Below are positions 1 to 8,799 of a stretch of 64,000 nucleotides of DNA, piece by piece. A model generated the notes under the pieces. It was not told where the DNA came from, did no database searches, and saw only the letters and a program-made list of their open reading frames with translations. Location of the stretch: NCBI RefSeq assembly GCF_018998565.1, contig NZ_JAHNZO010000008.1, forward strand, positions 62,001 through 126,000, in the 5' to 3' direction. The first letter of the stretch is position 1. Each line of letters starts with the position of its first letter. This DNA is from Paenibacillus oleatilyticus. Lineage in GTDB: Bacteria > Bacillota > Bacilli > Paenibacillales > NBRC-103111. The position numbers and the translations under genes are program-made.

Positions 1-524
1 GAGACGTCGTAGTAGACATGTGCTGCGGTTCCGGAGCTTTGGGCGCAGCATTAGCCGCTTTTACGGAACGTATTGAATTGCATGCGGTTGATATCGACCC
101 TGCTGCAGTACGGTGTGCCCGTCGTAATATTCATTTGGACAAGGGCTTTGTGTATGAAGGGGATCTCTACGATCCGCTCCCTGTTCAACTTTATAACCGC
201 GTCAATGTTATTATAGCTAATGCCCCATACGTACCTACCGAGGCAATAAAATTCATGGCGACGGAAGCCCGCGTCCACGAGGCACGCATTGCGCTTGATG
301 GAGGAGCCGATGGACTTGAAATCCAACGAAGAATAGTAGCGGAAGCTCCTCTCTGGCTTGCAAAGGGCGGCTATCTACTAGTCGAAACGAGCGAGAAGCA
401 AGCGCCGTTGACGGCCGAACTCTTTGCTCAATACGGATTGATTTCAAAATGGGTTCGTTCCGAAGAACAGGACGCCAATGTTATCATCGGATGCCGAACA
501 GATGGGGTTTTTCTGGAATATTGA
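1..524 (+). CDS. PrmC/HemK-related N5-glutamine methyltransferase, 5' truncated
   Basis: The reading frame is open to the window edge (codons from position 3 read DVVVDMCCGSGALG), so the true start lies upstream. The visible part opens with a SAM-binding motif I (CCGSGALG). It then has an acidic motif II (HAVDIDPAAV) and the catalytic-loop motif NAPYVPTE. Classical PrmC/HemK enzymes have NPPY; NAPY is typical of the PrmC-related subgroup annotated as putative protein N5-glutamine methyltransferases. These enzymes transfer a methyl group from SAM to a glutamine side chain, and the substrate of this subgroup is not established. The Rossmann-fold methyltransferase identity is secure; the substrate is inferred. 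Confidence 0.8.
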   Translation, partial: DVVVDMCCGSGALGAALAAFTERIELHAVDIDPAAVRCARRNIHLDKGFVYEGDLYDPLPVQLYNRVNVIIANAPYVPTEAIKFMATEARVHEARIALDGGADGLEIQRRIVAEAPLWLAKGGYLLVETSEKQAPLTAELFAQYGLISKWVRSEEQDANVIIGCRTDGVFLEY

Positions 525-569
525 CCGACGACTTTCGAAAGCACTGACAGAAAGGAAAGTGGGGAAGAC

Positions 570-1016
570 ATGACGGAAGAAGAAGCAAAGCGGCTGCTGA
601 TGCTGCACGGTTTCTTAATTGACGAGGCGATCGATCATCCGAAGGGTCAAACCGGATTTCTGATGTCGCTTCGCCCGTACCGCGGCTTGATCGAAGAGAA
701 CTTGCACGAGGTCATGTACGCTCTGTATATCCTGCAAAAGAGGCTTGGGCCGGACGCTCCGCATCTGGATCGGGATATTGTCACCGCCGTATGGGGGATG
801 TGCCACTTAAGCCGGGCGTGGGGCGTTCATCCGGACGGCATGCTCCGTTCTAACCGGTTGATCGCGGAAGAGGACGTTCGCCGCTTGGAGGAGTGGATCG
901 ACATGATTTCGTATGCGTTCCTGAATTTATTGGAAGGCAATGGGGATGAGGCCTTTTTCGAATATTTGGAAAGCTACGGCGCATTCCGGGAGCCGAAACT
1001 TGAAGAGGAAGGGTAA
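570..1016 (+). CDS. conserved hypothetical protein, 148 aa
   Basis: Preceded by a good ribosome site (AGGAAAGTGGGG, about 7 nt before the ATG) and 45 bp downstream of the methyltransferase, so it may be co-transcribed with it. The product is acidic, predicted helical, and has no signal peptide or membrane segment. It is rich in Leu, Glu and Arg (for example the run EEDVRRLEEWIDMISYAFLNL near residue 100). I do not recognise a family or catalytic motif. Coding bias matches the neighbouring genes, which supports it as real. Confidence 0.7.
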   Translation: MTEEEAKRLLMLHGFLIDEAIDHPKGQTGFLMSLRPYRGLIEENLHEVMYALYILQKRLGPDAPHLDRDIVTAVWGMCHLSRAWGVHPDGMLRSNRLIAEEDVRRLEEWIDMISYAFLNLLEGNGDEAFFEYLESYGAFREPKLEEEG

Positions 1017-1125
1017 CCCGTCGATGTCCGGCAATGATATTTGCCATAGAGCTTGCCCGAGGCGAGGCGCAATTCCTGCAACTGAAAGGGTGCGGCTCGG
1101 GCTCGGGGTACACAACTGAACTGAA

Positions 1126-1764
1126 TTACGATTTAAAACGGCATTTCAGCAGATAAACTTCATCGTACGATTTGATTAATTCGTCAGGTTCTGGTCTGAA
1201 AGTTATCGAACCCAGCTCTTTCTTCAGCACGATCGCACTCAAAGTAATAGGCTCCTCCGGTACGATCTTTTGGCTGCCAATCATCGAGCCCCACGTGGAT
1301 GAAGCAAAAGCTTCTCTAGCTATGGAGCCCTTGCTGGAGGAGAAGCTGCCTCCGTCCCGCACTGAAACAATCCACATTTGTTCCTTATCGTTTACGCTGG
1401 TCAGGCTCCAGTACAGCTTATTTTCCCGCTTGGACCTCATGCTCGTCCCCATCGATGCCAGAGTCTCCTTATACGATCCATTCACGTAGTGCTCCATCCA
1501 GCAATCGATCCAGGCGATATTCTCGTCATCCGTTTGAAACTTATAGATGAATAAACTGTCCGCGCCTGAGGCGCTTCGGATGGAGGCATATTCATCATCC
1601 GTTGTCGGAACATAGCTTATCGCATTTGCTTTTTCACCCGGAAAAACGGTTGAACTCGCGCTTATATTGACCAGCTTCGCAAGGTGCTTCTTCGGTGCGT
1701 CATTCCAGATCCCGGCCGCGAAGGCAAGCGCAAACAAACAAGCAAGAAATATTTTTAGTTTCAT
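1126..1764 (-). CDS. secreted or membrane-anchored hypothetical protein, 212 aa
   Basis: The frame extends further upstream, but the ATG at 1764 has a GGAGGT ribosome site 8 nt before it and starts a clear export signal (MKLKIFLACLFALAFAAG), so I chose this start. The remainder is polar, with many Ser, Thr and Glu residues and two Cys (WIDCWMEH and LLKCRFKS), consistent with a protein outside the membrane. No recognised domain. It is convergent with the gene ending at 1016 and divergent from the operon that starts at 1996. Confidence 0.6.
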   Translation of the reverse strand: MKLKIFLACLFALAFAAGIWNDAPKKHLAKLVNISASSTVFPGEKANAISYVPTTDDEYASIRSASGADSLFIYKFQTDDENIAWIDCWMEHYVNGSYKETLASMGTSMRSKRENKLYWSLTSVNDKEQMWIVSVRDGGSFSSSKGSIAREAFASSTWGSMIGSQKIVPEEPITLSAIVLKKELGSITFRPEPDELIKSYDEVYLLKCRFKS

Positions 1765-1903
1765 CGGATAAGACCTCCATACGTATTCGTGCAAACGGAA
1801 CGTTCCAGCATCAACATACCATATTTTGGTTTTTTGTTCCAGTTGGAACCCCGTAGTCGTCAATCCTGCGAGCAAAAGTGTGGGCTTTGCCAACTTGATT
1901 TAA

Positions 1904-1924
1904 AGACAAATTAAAGATTTGTCT
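1904..1924. promoter_or_regulatory. inverted repeat AGACAAAT-n5-ATTTGTCT, candidate operator
   Basis: A perfect 8-bp dyad with a 5-bp spacer lies in the 230-bp divergent region between the secreted protein gene (minus) and the epimerase operon (plus), about 70 bp before the epimerase start. TATGAT at 1943-1948 could be a -10 element for the operon. The regulator is unknown. Confidence 0.4.
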
Positions 1925-1995
1925 CTAAATATCCTCTGGCGCTATGATGTAATTGAAATCGCTATCAAACGTGACGAAGGGAGCTGTTTTGATCG

Positions 1996-3012
1996 ATGAG
2001 AACCGTGGAGGAACTGGAGCATAGGCTTGCCGAGCCGTCGCCTGCTTTGGTGCAGGAGCTGAAGTCGCTGGAGGGGGACATCATGCTGCTCGGCGTAGGC
2101 GGCAAAATGGGACCGAGTCTCGCCAAGCTGGCGATCAACGCGATCCGGGAATCGGGGGTCAGCCGCAAAGTATACGGCGTGTCGAGATTTTCCGAACAAG
2201 GGCTGAAGGAAGAGCTGGAGAGCTTCGGCGTCGAAACGATCGCGTGCGATTTGCTGAACGATGAGCAGCTTCAAAAGCTCCCTGACGTGAAAAACGTCGT
2301 TTATATGGCCGGTACGAAATTCGGCACCACGGGCAGAGAGTATTTTACATGGGCGATGAACGCTTATTTGCCGGGCCGCGTGGCCGAGAAGTTTCGCCAT
2401 TCCCGGATCGTGGTATTCTCTACCGGCAACGTCTACCCGTTGACTCCTGTCCTTCAGGGCGGAGCGAGCGAATCGACAGCTCCGTCGCCGGTCGGCGAGT
2501 ACGGGCAGTCGTGTCTCGGGCGGGAGCGGGTGTTCGAGCATTTCTCCCATCAATACGGAACACCAGTGTTGATCTACCGTCTCAATTATGCGATCGATCT
2601 GCGGTACGGGGTGCTGCTCGAAATTGCAAAATCGGTGAAGGAAGGCCGCCCGATCGACGTGTCTATGGGGCATTTCAACTGCATCTGGCAGGGCGATGCC
2701 AACGAGATTGCGCTTCGATCGCTGCTGCGCTGCAAGCAAGGGGCGGAAGTGCTGAACGTGACCGGCCCGGAGACGGTTTCGATCCGGTATGCGGCTGCGG
2801 AGCTCGCCAAGCGGCTTGGAACGGAAGCGGTGTTCACCGGACAGGAGGCGGACACGGCGCTGCTCAGTAACGCTTCGAAATGTATGCAGCTGTTCGGGTA
2901 TCCGCGGGTATCGCTTTTGCAAATGATCGATTGGACGGCCGAATGGGTGCTGCACGAAGGCAAGACGATCAACAAGCCGACGCATTTTCAGGAAAGAGAG
3001 GGGAAATTTTAA
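1996..3012 (+). CDS. NAD-dependent epimerase/dehydratase (extended SDR family)
   Basis: A 338-aa protein with the Rossmann nucleotide-binding motif LGVGGKMG near residue 33, a VVYMAG strand and an STGNVYP strand as in extended short-chain dehydrogenases that act on nucleotide sugars. The expected catalytic YxxxK reads Y-G-Q-S-C, so the usual active-site lysine is replaced by cysteine. A non-classical mechanism, loss of redox activity, or my misplacing the motif are all possible. The gene is first in an operon: the aldolase gene starts 3 bp after its stop. Substrate unknown; the partners suggest catabolism of a sugar acid or amino-acid conjugate. Confidence 0.75.
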   Translation: MRTVEELEHRLAEPSPALVQELKSLEGDIMLLGVGGKMGPSLAKLAINAIRESGVSRKVYGVSRFSEQGLKEELESFGVETIACDLLNDEQLQKLPDVKNVVYMAGTKFGTTGREYFTWAMNAYLPGRVAEKFRHSRIVVFSTGNVYPLTPVLQGGASESTAPSPVGEYGQSCLGRERVFEHFSHQYGTPVLIYRLNYAIDLRYGVLLEIAKSVKEGRPIDVSMGHFNCIWQGDANEIALRSLLRCKQGAEVLNVTGPETVSIRYAAAELAKRLGTEAVFTGQEADTALLSNASKCMQLFGYPRVSLLQMIDWTAEWVLHEGKTINKPTHFQEREGKF

Positions 3013-3015
3013 CGT

Positions 3016-4083
3016 ATGGGCGTTAGAAAACCGTTGTCACCGGAACAATCCCGGGCGCTGCACGAAGGGCTGGTCATTCCCGCTCACCCGCTGGCGCTGG
3101 ACGAACAGCGGCGGCTCGACGAACGCAGCCAGCGCGCTTTAACCCGCTATTATATCGCATCCGGCGCCGGGGGTGTCGCAGTGGGCGTGCATTCGACGCA
3201 GTTTGAAATTCGCGAGCCGCAGTTCAATCTGTTGGAAAAAGTGCTGCGGATGGCCTCCGAGGAGGTAGACCGGGCCAACATCAAGCGTCCGTTCCTGAAA
3301 ATCGCCGGCCTTTGCGGTCCGACCGAGCAGGCGCTGAGCGAAGCGGACACGGCGGTCGGACTCGGGTATGATGCCGGGCTGCTGAGCATGGGCGGACTGC
3401 AGAGCTTGAGCGAGGCGCAAATCCTCGAACGCACGGCGCGGGTCGCCGAAAAGCTGCCGGTGGTCGGCTTTTATTTGCAGCCGTCCGTCGGCGGGAAAGT
3501 ATTCAGCTTCGACTTCTGGAAGGAATTCGCCACCATCCCCGGCATTGTAGCGATCAAAATGGCGCCCTTCAACCGGTACCAAACGATCGACGTGGTGCGG
3601 GCCGTCTGCTATTCGCCGCGGCGCGACGAGATTGCGCTGTACACCGGCAACGACGATAACATCGTAAACGATCTGCTGACCACATACCGCTTTATGGTAG
3701 ATGGTAAGCCCGTGGAAAAACGGATCGTCGGCGGGCTGCTCGGGCATTGGGCAGTGTGGACGCGCAAAGCGGTCGAGCTGCTAGAGGAAATCAAGCAAGT
3801 GCGGGAATCGGGGACGATCGGCAGTGAGTGGCTGACCCGGAACGTAGCGGTGACGGATGCGAATGCGGCGTTTTTCGATCCGGCGCACGGGTTTGCCGGC
3901 TGCATCCCAGGCATCCATGAGGTGCTTCGCCGTCAAGGGCTGATGAAAGGCATCTGGTGCCTGAATCCTCACGAAACGCTGTCCCCGGGACAGGCGGAGG
4001 AGATCGACCGGGTGTACCGGGACTACCCGGAATGGAATGATGACGCGTTCGTTCGCGAGCATTTAGCGTCTTGGATGGCTTGA
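3016..4083 (+). CDS. dihydrodipicolinate synthase-family aldolase
   Basis: A 355-aa protein with features of the DHDPS/N-acetylneuraminate lyase TIM-barrel family. It has an early segment GLVIPAHPLAL, the VVGFYLQPSVGG segment carrying the expected catalytic Tyr, and IKMAPFNRY with the expected Schiff-base Lys. Members cleave or form C-C bonds using pyruvate or related 2-oxo acids. It is longer than typical DapA (about 290 aa), so it probably belongs to a divergent catabolic subgroup rather than lysine biosynthesis. It lies 3 bp after the epimerase gene and 24 bp before the M20 hydrolase gene, so the three are very likely one transcription unit. Confidence 0.75.
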   Translation: MGVRKPLSPEQSRALHEGLVIPAHPLALDEQRRLDERSQRALTRYYIASGAGGVAVGVHSTQFEIREPQFNLLEKVLRMASEEVDRANIKRPFLKIAGLCGPTEQALSEADTAVGLGYDAGLLSMGGLQSLSEAQILERTARVAEKLPVVGFYLQPSVGGKVFSFDFWKEFATIPGIVAIKMAPFNRYQTIDVVRAVCYSPRRDEIALYTGNDDNIVNDLLTTYRFMVDGKPVEKRIVGGLLGHWAVWTRKAVELLEEIKQVRESGTIGSEWLTRNVAVTDANAAFFDPAHGFAGCIPGIHEVLRRQGLMKGIWCLNPHETLSPGQAEEIDRVYRDYPEWNDDAFVREHLASWMA

Positions 4084-4107
4084 CTTACCAGGGAAAGGGG
4101 TGAACGA

Positions 4108-5310
4108 ATGAATGCGAGCTATGAACCACATCAAGAGCTGCTGGCAGCCGCGGAGCGGCTTGCGGGCTCTTTGGTAGCATTTCGCCGCGACCTGCACGCC
4201 GAGCCCGAGTTGAGCTTGGACGAGCGGGAAACGTCCCGAAAGGTGGCGGAGCAGTTGACCGGACTCGGGCTTGCGGTGCGGACCGGCGTCGGCGGCTACG
4301 GCGTGACGGCCGAGCTTCGCGGCAGCGGACCCGGGCCCGTCATTGCGCTGCGCGCCGACATGGATGCGCTGCCGGTGACGGAAGAGACCGGCCTGCCGTT
4401 CGCCTCGCGCCGTCCGGGCGTCATGCACGCCTGCGGCCATGACGGGCATACGGCGATTTTGCTCGGCGCGGCCCGGCTGCTTATGGAGCGGAGGGAGCGG
4501 TTGAACGGCAGCGTACGGTTCCTGTTCCAAGCGGCGGAGGAGATCAACGCAGGGGCCAAAGCGATGATCGCGGACGGCGCGCTGGACGGCGTCTCGGAAA
4601 TTTACGGGCTGCACAATTTGCCGACGCTTTCGGCAGGTAAAATAGCGACTCGCGCCGGTGCGCTTATGGGCTCCGTCGACCGTATCGAGATCGACATCGA
4701 AGGGAAAGGAGGGCATGGGGCCATCCCCGATCAGTGCATCGATCCGATCGTGGCGGCTTCGGCCGTCGTTTTATCGCTGCAAACCGCCGTAAGCCGCGAG
4801 CTTTCGCCGTTCGCGCCCGCCGTCGTGACCGTCGGCAGCCTGCAGGCCGGAGAAGCGAACAACGTTATCCCGCACCGGGCTCGTCTGACCGGGACGGTAC
4901 GGACGTTTGCGCCGGAGGTGCAAAGCGGCATGCCGGAGCGGCTGGAACGGCTCGTGACGCGGATCGCCGAAGGCTATCGTTGCCGAGCCGAGCTGCGTTA
5001 CATTCCGCAGACCCCGGTGCTTGTCAATCACGACGACTGCCTGGCCCACGCCGAGAGCGCCATGGACAGGCTTCTGGGGCGCGAACGGCGCGTACAGGCG
5101 GAGCCGACGATGGCGGGCGAGGACTTTTCCGTCTATTTGCAGCGGATGCCGGGCTGCTTTTTTTGGCTCGGCTCTGGCCCCGAGACGGGAGCGGAGCAGG
5201 CTTTCGGGCTGCATCATCCCCGGTTTACGCTTAACGAAGCGTGTCTCCCGGTTGGGGCGGCGGCGCTCGCCGCCATCGCTTTGGAGCGTCTGGCGGCGGG
5301 GCAGGCATAA
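4108..5310 (+). CDS. M20-family amidohydrolase (aminoacylase/hippurate hydrolase type)
   Basis: A 400-aa protein with the M20D signatures: ADMDALPV, the metal-binding HACGHDGHT segment near residues 106-114, the EEINAGAKAMI segment with the general-base Glu, and the dimerisation-domain motif GKGGHGAIP. These enzymes hydrolyse N-acyl amino acids or amidated side chains with two metal ions, usually in the cytoplasm. Ribosome site AAAGGGG precedes the ATG. As last gene of the epimerase-aldolase-hydrolase operon it may release an amino acid or acyl group from the substrate of the pathway. Confidence 0.88.
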   Translation: MNASYEPHQELLAAAERLAGSLVAFRRDLHAEPELSLDERETSRKVAEQLTGLGLAVRTGVGGYGVTAELRGSGPGPVIALRADMDALPVTEETGLPFASRRPGVMHACGHDGHTAILLGAARLLMERRERLNGSVRFLFQAAEEINAGAKAMIADGALDGVSEIYGLHNLPTLSAGKIATRAGALMGSVDRIEIDIEGKGGHGAIPDQCIDPIVAASAVVLSLQTAVSRELSPFAPAVVTVGSLQAGEANNVIPHRARLTGTVRTFAPEVQSGMPERLERLVTRIAEGYRCRAELRYIPQTPVLVNHDDCLAHAESAMDRLLGRERRVQAEPTMAGEDFSVYLQRMPGCFFWLGSGPETGAEQAFGLHHPRFTLNEACLPVGAAALAAIALERLAAGQA

Positions 5311-5346
5311 ATGAAGCTCTTCTTTGAAAACGTCATCTTTTTGCAA

Positions 5347-5374
5347 TTGGCAGATTCCTCCTGTCAGGTATAAT
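5347..5374 (+). promoter_or_regulatory. sigma-A-type promoter of the GGDEF/winged-helix regulator gene
   Basis: TTGGCA (5347-5352), a 16-bp spacer and TATAAT (5369-5374), 42 bp before the ATG at 5416. This indicates that the regulator gene has its own promoter separate from the M20 operon. Confidence 0.6.
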
Positions 5375-5415
5375 GGAGATAGATTGAACACAAGCATGGG
5401 TAAGGCGGGGTTGTC

Positions 5416-6768
5416 ATGTTCGGGACTTATCGTCCGTCCACCGAAGAAAAAGGAATTCCGATAGCGCTGATCGGACCGGAGCCGATGATTCCCGTCATGC
5501 TGCAAGCGATGAAATCGTTTCCGTCTTTCGTCCCTGTCACCGGGGCGTACGCGAATCTGGAGGAAGCGGTCCAACGGACCCGAGACCTGATGGACCGCGT
5601 CGAAGTGATCTTATATTCGGGACCGCTTCCATATCAGGTATGCCACGACCGTGTCCAACTGCGCGTACCCGCTCATTTTGTTCCGTTGAACGGCTCGGGA
5701 CTGTACCGGTCGTTGTTTCGGGCGGAGCGGATGGGGCGGCTCGGTGCCATGTCCGTCGATACGCTGACCCGTCAGCCGTTCGTGAAGACGTTCCGCGAGC
5801 TGGGCCAATCGCTGCCAGAACTGACGTTCTATGCAGGCCGAGATCCGCTGGATGCGGAAGCGATGGTTCGTTTTCATGCGGAGCAATATGCTCAGGGAAA
5901 TACGGTGATTGCGTTAACTGCGCTCCGTTCCGTGTCGTTGAAGTTAAGCGAGCTCGGCGTGCCGAACGAATGGGTGCTGCCGACCGAACAGGATATCATC
6001 GTCGCGCTTGAACGGGCGCTGTTGTCTACCGAATCCCGCCGCAGCAAGGAATCGCAAATTGTGGTGGGCTTGATCGACGTGGACGGGTTCCGCAAAGCGG
6101 CCGATCTCCGGAAGTCGGAGCATGACGTGCAGCGGCTGAAGCTGGACATTCACCGGATGATGCTCGAGTATGCCGAAACGCTTGAAGGCCACTTGACCCC
6201 GCTCGGCGGCGACGAATTTTTGTTCGTCACGACGCGGGGGACGTTCGAGCGCCATACGGGCGGGTACAAGTATATCCCGCTGGCCAAACTAGCGCAGGAT
6301 ACCTTCACCCTTTCGCTGAGCATCGGCATCGGCTTCGGCCGGTCGGCCCACGAGGCGGGCTCGCATGCCCGGATGGCGCTGCGGCGGGCCAAAGACGCGG
6401 GCGGCGGCATCAGTTTCATCGTCCGCGAGGACGAGAGCGTCATCGGTCCGCTGGAAATGGCCGAGCCGCTCAGCGCCGGCCTGTCGCTGCTGGACGCCGC
6501 CTTGATCCGGAAAGCGGAGGAGGCCGGCTTGACCCAAACGTATATGAGCCGGGTAGTCGCCCAGCTCACCCGTACGGGCAAGACGGACTACAACGTTCAC
6601 GAGCTGGCGTCGGTTCTCGGCGTGACCGTCCGCAGCACCCACCGGCTGCTGACGCAGTGGATGGACGCAGGACTGGTCAAGGTGGCCGGAGAGGAACGGG
6701 GCAGAGCGAAGGGGAGGCCGAAGCAGATTTACCGCTTTTCCTTCCTGGACGACCTGCTGCGCCGTTAA
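5416..6768 (+). CDS. transcriptional regulator with GGDEF-type domain and C-terminal winged helix
   Basis: A 450-aa protein with three visible parts. Residues 1-200 look like a sensor region (ALIGPEPMIPVMLQAM, VEVILYSGPLPY), reminiscent of PrpR-type or periplasmic-binding-like N-termini. Residues about 211-340 form a nucleotidyl-cyclase-like domain with an intact GGDEF at 264-268 and a following LSIGIGFG strand, also resembling archaeal GTP cyclohydrolase III. Residues about 375-450 contain a winged helix (LASVLGVTVRSTHRLLTQWMDAGLVKV) ending in a basic RGRAKGRPKQIYRF wing. The gene precedes the four-gene isomerase/oxidoreductase cluster and likely regulates it or the upstream operon. Whether the GGDEF domain makes or binds a nucleotide cannot be told from the sequence. 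Confidence 0.75.
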   Translation: MFGTYRPSTEEKGIPIALIGPEPMIPVMLQAMKSFPSFVPVTGAYANLEEAVQRTRDLMDRVEVILYSGPLPYQVCHDRVQLRVPAHFVPLNGSGLYRSLFRAERMGRLGAMSVDTLTRQPFVKTFRELGQSLPELTFYAGRDPLDAEAMVRFHAEQYAQGNTVIALTALRSVSLKLSELGVPNEWVLPTEQDIIVALERALLSTESRRSKESQIVVGLIDVDGFRKAADLRKSEHDVQRLKLDIHRMMLEYAETLEGHLTPLGGDEFLFVTTRGTFERHTGGYKYIPLAKLAQDTFTLSLSIGIGFGRSAHEAGSHARMALRRAKDAGGGISFIVREDESVIGPLEMAEPLSAGLSLLDAALIRKAEEAGLTQTYMSRVVAQLTRTGKTDYNVHELASVLGVTVRSTHRLLTQWMDAGLVKVAGEERGRAKGRPKQIYRFSFLDDLLRR

Positions 6769-6816
6769 AAAGCATGCTTGTCGTTTATATCGGACTTAGC
6801 TGAGGAGGATGTACGC

Positions 6817-7686
6817 ATGAAATTGGGATTAAGCACCTACAGTTTATACCGGGCTATCGATAAGAAGGAATTAACCGTAACGGAAGCCATCCGCTGGATT
6901 GCCGACAATGGAGGCGAGCATGTGGAGATCGTACCGATCGGGTACGACTTGACCGACAATCCGGGGCTGATTGAAGATATCCGCAAGACCGCAGACCAAG
7001 CGGGACTTGACATTTCCGGCTACGCCGTCGGCGCGAATTTCGTGCAGGCCACCCCGGAAGCATACGAGTTGGAGATTGAGAATACGATGCGCCAGGTCGA
7101 CATCGCCCGCGACCTTGGAGTGAAGCGGATGCGTCATGATGTCGCGTCACGTCCGATCCCCGAAACGTCGATCCGCCAGTTCGAAGCGGACTTGCCCCGC
7201 CTAGTCGAAGCGTGCCGACGTATCGCCGATTACGCAGCGCAGTTCGATATCGTCACGAGCGTAGAAAACCACGGCTTCTACCTGCAAGCGAGCGACCGGG
7301 TGCTCCGGCTCGTGCACGAGGTGGACCGTGCTAATTTCAAGACAACGCTGGATATCGGCAATTTCCTGTGTGTGGACGAGGACCCGGTCAGCGCCGTTTT
7401 GAATAACATTCCGTTTGCGTCCATGGTGCATTTGAAAGACTTTTACCGCCGTCCGTCGTACCGCAATCCGGGCGAAGGCTGGTTCAAGTCGACCCACGGC
7501 AACTTCCTGCGGGGCGCCATCGTCGGACAAGGTGACATCGATATGCCGGAGGTCATCCGGGTGCTGAAGGCTTCGGGATACGACGGGTATTTGTCTGTCG
7601 AATTCGAAGGTATGGAGGACCCGAGAACCGGTTCGCGAATTGCCATGGATAACGTCCGCCGGTTGTGGCAGGAAGCCGTAGTGTAA
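6817..7686 (+). CDS. sugar phosphate isomerase/epimerase (xylose isomerase-like TIM barrel)
   Basis: A TTG at 6778 is in frame, but the ATG at 6817 has GGAGGA 7 nt upstream and begins the expected first strand MKLGLSTYSLYRA, giving 289 aa. The metal-binding pattern of the family is present: VENHGFY, LDIGNFL, MVHLKDFY and SVEFEGMED near the C-terminus. The family includes inositol dehydratases, keto-sugar isomerases and C-glycoside-cleaving enzymes. First gene of a four-gene run that alternates this family with Gfo/Idh/MocA oxidoreductases. Confidence 0.85.
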   Translation: MKLGLSTYSLYRAIDKKELTVTEAIRWIADNGGEHVEIVPIGYDLTDNPGLIEDIRKTADQAGLDISGYAVGANFVQATPEAYELEIENTMRQVDIARDLGVKRMRHDVASRPIPETSIRQFEADLPRLVEACRRIADYAAQFDIVTSVENHGFYLQASDRVLRLVHEVDRANFKTTLDIGNFLCVDEDPVSAVLNNIPFASMVHLKDFYRRPSYRNPGEGWFKSTHGNFLRGAIVGQGDIDMPEVIRVLKASGYDGYLSVEFEGMEDPRTGSRIAMDNVRRLWQEAVV

Positions 7687-7725
7687 ATCGAAAACAACAG
7701 GAGAAGCAGGAGGAACAGGGGAACG

Positions 7726-8784
7726 ATGAGCAAAATCAAAATCGGAATTATCGGAGCGGGCTCCATTTCGGAGCAGCATTTCAGAGCCTATAGACATCAT
7801 CCTGAAGTGGAAATTTATGCCGTATGCGATTTGAACGAGGAACGGGCAAAAGCGAAGGCCGAAGCGTACGGCGCAGCCAAAGTGTTCACCGATTACCGTG
7901 ACCTGCTGGCGCTGCCGGACATTCACGGCGTCAGCATCTGCACTTGGAACAACTCCCATGCCGAGATCAGCATCGCGGCGCTCGAAGCGGGCAAGCACGT
8001 GCTCGTGGAGAAGCCGTTGTGCCAGACGGTGGCCGAAGCGTTGAAGGTTGAAGAAACGGTGCGTCGGACGGGCAAGCTGCTGCAGGTCGGCTTCGTTCGC
8101 CGGTACGGCAGCAATACGGAAATCTTGAAAAAATTTATCGATGCGGGCGATCTGGGCGAGATTTATTACGCCAAAGCCTCTTGTCTGCGCCGTCTCGGCA
8201 ACCCGGGCGGCTGGTTCTCGGATATCAAGCGCTCCGGCGGCGGTCCGGTCATCGACCTTGGCGTGCATATTATCGACATTTGCTGGTACCTGATGGGCAA
8301 GCCGAAGGTCAAGTCGGTCTCGGCCAATACGTACAACCGCCTCGGCAACCGCTCGAACGTGGAACACTTGGATTTCTACAAAGCCGCCGATTACAACGCG
8401 GCGCTCAACACGGTTGAGGACATGGCCAATGCGCTCATCCGCTTCGAGAACGGGGCGAGCCTCATGGTCGATGTCAGCTTCACGCTGCATGCGAAGAAGG
8501 ATGAGTTGTTCGTCAAGCTGTACGGGGACAAGGGCGGAGCGGAGCTGGAGCCGGAGCTTGCGATTATCGCGGAGAAGTACGATACGATTCTGAACGTCGC
8601 GCCGCAGGTAGACCATCCTTCGTTCGATTTTATCGCCGGGTTCCAGCAGGAGATCAACTATTTTATCGACAGCTCGCTCGGACGAACGGAAACCCGGAGT
8701 CCGGTGGAAGACGGCGTCGAAGTAATGAAAATGCTGTGCGCCATTTACGAATCGGCCGCCCAAGGTCGCGAAATCGAGCTCTAA
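7726..8784 (+). CDS. Gfo/Idh/MocA-family oxidoreductase
   Basis: A 352-aa protein with the N-terminal NAD(P)-binding motif GIIGAGSISEQH, the EKPL motif (HVLVEKPLC) near residue 95 and the GGGPVIDLGVHIIDICWYL segment, which supplies the catalytic Asp and His in this family. Members oxidise or epimerise sugars and cyclitols, often at a ring hydroxyl. RBS AGGAGGAAC. The gene lies 39 bp after the preceding isomerase gene and 15 bp before the next one, so it is likely part of the same operon. Confidence 0.9.
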   Translation: MSKIKIGIIGAGSISEQHFRAYRHHPEVEIYAVCDLNEERAKAKAEAYGAAKVFTDYRDLLALPDIHGVSICTWNNSHAEISIAALEAGKHVLVEKPLCQTVAEALKVEETVRRTGKLLQVGFVRRYGSNTEILKKFIDAGDLGEIYYAKASCLRRLGNPGGWFSDIKRSGGGPVIDLGVHIIDICWYLMGKPKVKSVSANTYNRLGNRSNVEHLDFYKAADYNAALNTVEDMANALIRFENGASLMVDVSFTLHAKKDELFVKLYGDKGGAELEPELAIIAEKYDTILNVAPQVDHPSFDFIAGFQQEINYFIDSSLGRTETRSPVEDGVEVMKMLCAIYESAAQGREIEL

Positions 8785-8799
8785 GGAGGAGCGAAGGTT

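Noticed and set aside
1942..2985. 347-aa minus-strand ORF opposite the epimerase gene
   Set aside because: A shadow frame of a high-GC gene: the plus-strand product has clear family motifs and the minus-strand translation is rich in Arg, His and Pro without any motif.
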